From contig CALGNG010000332.1 in assembly GCA_937958735.1 (NCBI GenBank), forward strand, positions 1-5,761: DNA of 5,761 nt, read 5' to 3'. A program made the position numbers and the translations under genes. A model generated the notes under the pieces. The model ran no database searches, had not been told where the DNA came from, and was given only the letters and a program-made list of their open reading frames with translations. Origin of the DNA: an uncultured Aquimarina sp. (GTDB lineage: Bacteria; Bacteroidota; Bacteroidia; Flavobacteriales; Flavobacteriaceae). Below, in pieces: positions 5,050 to 5,761 of this stretch; within the stretch, counting starts at the first letter, position 1, and each line of letters opens with the position of its first letter.

Positions 5050-5761
5050 TTACGAAGCTTTTTTATTTTGTTTAGCTAACTCTATTAAATCCACATCGTT
5101 ACCTAAAAGTACTTCTGTTGGATTAATACGACCTTCTTCTGGTCCGTTTTCTAATTTTAAAACTCCTCTTGGGCATACTGCAGAACATACTCCACAACCT
5201 ACACAACTAGAACGAACAATATTTTCTCCTTTTTGGGCATAAGATCTTACATCTATACCTTGCTCACAGTAAGTAGAACAGTTTCCACAAGAAATACATT
5301 GCCCACCATTAGTAGTAATTCTAAATCTAGACTTAAAACGCTGTATTAGACCCATATAAGCAGCTAAAGGGCAACCAAATCTACACCAAACACGGTTTCC
5401 TAATACTGGATAAAATCCTGTCCCTACAACACCAGAGAAAATAGATCCTATAAAAAAGCCATAAGTAGACTGTACCGTTGCTGTTTGCATTCCTAAAACA
5501 CTACTACTGCCCGAGAAAAACGTATATAATGTTAATCCCGTCATAACTGTAGCAAACACTAATACTCCATGTATTAACCATCTTTCTATCTTCCAAGAAA
5601 ATAACGATTTACTAGATAACTGGCGGTAAGGGTCTCCTAATGTTTCAGCTAAACCTCCACAACCACAAACCCAAGAACAATACCATCTTTTTCCGTAAAA
5701 ATATACCATAATAGGTATTATAATTAGCGTAAGTACAATACCCCAAACTAACATAAATACT
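5050..5761 (-). CDS. membrane polyferredoxin of the NapH/NosR/CcoG type, C-terminal part
   Basis: The frame remains open to the window edge, so the start is probably outside; an internal ATG lies at 5754. Counting from that Met, membrane helices are seen at about 3-20, 58-79 and 97-119. A Cys motif CSWVCGCGG (Cys26, 30, 32) follows the first, and WCRFGCP (Cys124, 128) follows the third, the two half-motifs of Fer4_5/NapH-like proteins. Then comes a 2[4Fe-4S] ferredoxin domain: Cys153, 156, 159, 163 and Cys184, 187, 190, 194 (CVGCGVCSAVCP). Such proteins carry electrons between the quinone pool and periplasmic or cytoplasmic partners, or act as metal reductases (CcoG). No CcoG-type C-terminal Ig-like domain is present: the protein ends about 40 residues after the last Cys, which argues for NapH/NosR-like rather than CcoG. 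CSWVCGCGG lacks the Pro usual after the second Cys (CxxxCP). Confidence 0.88.
   Translation of the reverse strand, partial: VFMLVWGIVLTLIIIPIMVYFYGKRWYCSWVCGCGGLAETLGDPYRQLSSKSLFSWKIERWLIHGVLVFATVMTGLTLYTFFSGSSSVLGMQTATVQSTYGFFIGSIFSGVVGTGFYPVLGNRVWCRFGCPLAAYMGLIQRFKSRFRITTNGGQCISCGNCSTYCEQGIDVRSYAQKGENIVRSSCVGCGVCSAVCPRGVLKLENGPEEGRINPTEVLLGNDVDLIELAKQNKKAS

Overview
The window is AT-rich and looks like a chromosomal segment of a member of the Bacteroidota, most likely Flavobacteriaceae. The signs are A/T-rich leaders with almost no Shine-Dalgarno sequences, matches to the Bacteroidota -7 promoter element TAnnTTTG, a 2TM-domain gene coupled to folA, a free-standing CBM48-like protein and PAS-LuxR regulators. 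The assignment rests on family recognition and composition, not on a database search.

Left part (1-1777). The 3' end of a repeat-rich LEA-like gene comes first on the + strand. It converges through a stem-loop with a small minus-strand gene for a single-domain CBM48/AMPK-beta-like glycan-binding protein. Transcribed divergently from that gene is a two-gene + unit: a 2TM-domain membrane protein whose stop codon overlaps the start of folA (dihydrofolate reductase).

Middle part (1778-3961). A 518-bp stretch without a gene holds two perfect 11-bp stem-loops. The T-tract after one of them lies on the MINUS strand, and a perfect -7 element faces the same way, so I propose a minus-strand small RNA of about 105 nt. 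The G-rich loop of its first hairpin is complementary over 8 nt to the sequence just upstream of the start codon of the next gene. That gene and the one after it are tandem paralogues of a PAS + LuxR-type DNA-binding regulator, about 70% identical by hand count. The first copy has only a TTG start, preceded by a run of seven C.

Right part (3962-5761). Two minus-strand genes converge on the second regulator, with the stop codons directly abutting. The upstream one, cut by the window edge, is a membrane polyferredoxin of the NapH/NosR/CcoG type. The downstream one is a protein I cannot name: about four membrane helices fused to a P-loop AAA+/DnaC-like ATPase. The pair suggests an uncharacterised membrane redox or assembly function.

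The best candidates for something undescribed are the possible small RNA/regulator pair around 1850-2298 and the membrane-anchored ATPase next to the polyferredoxin.
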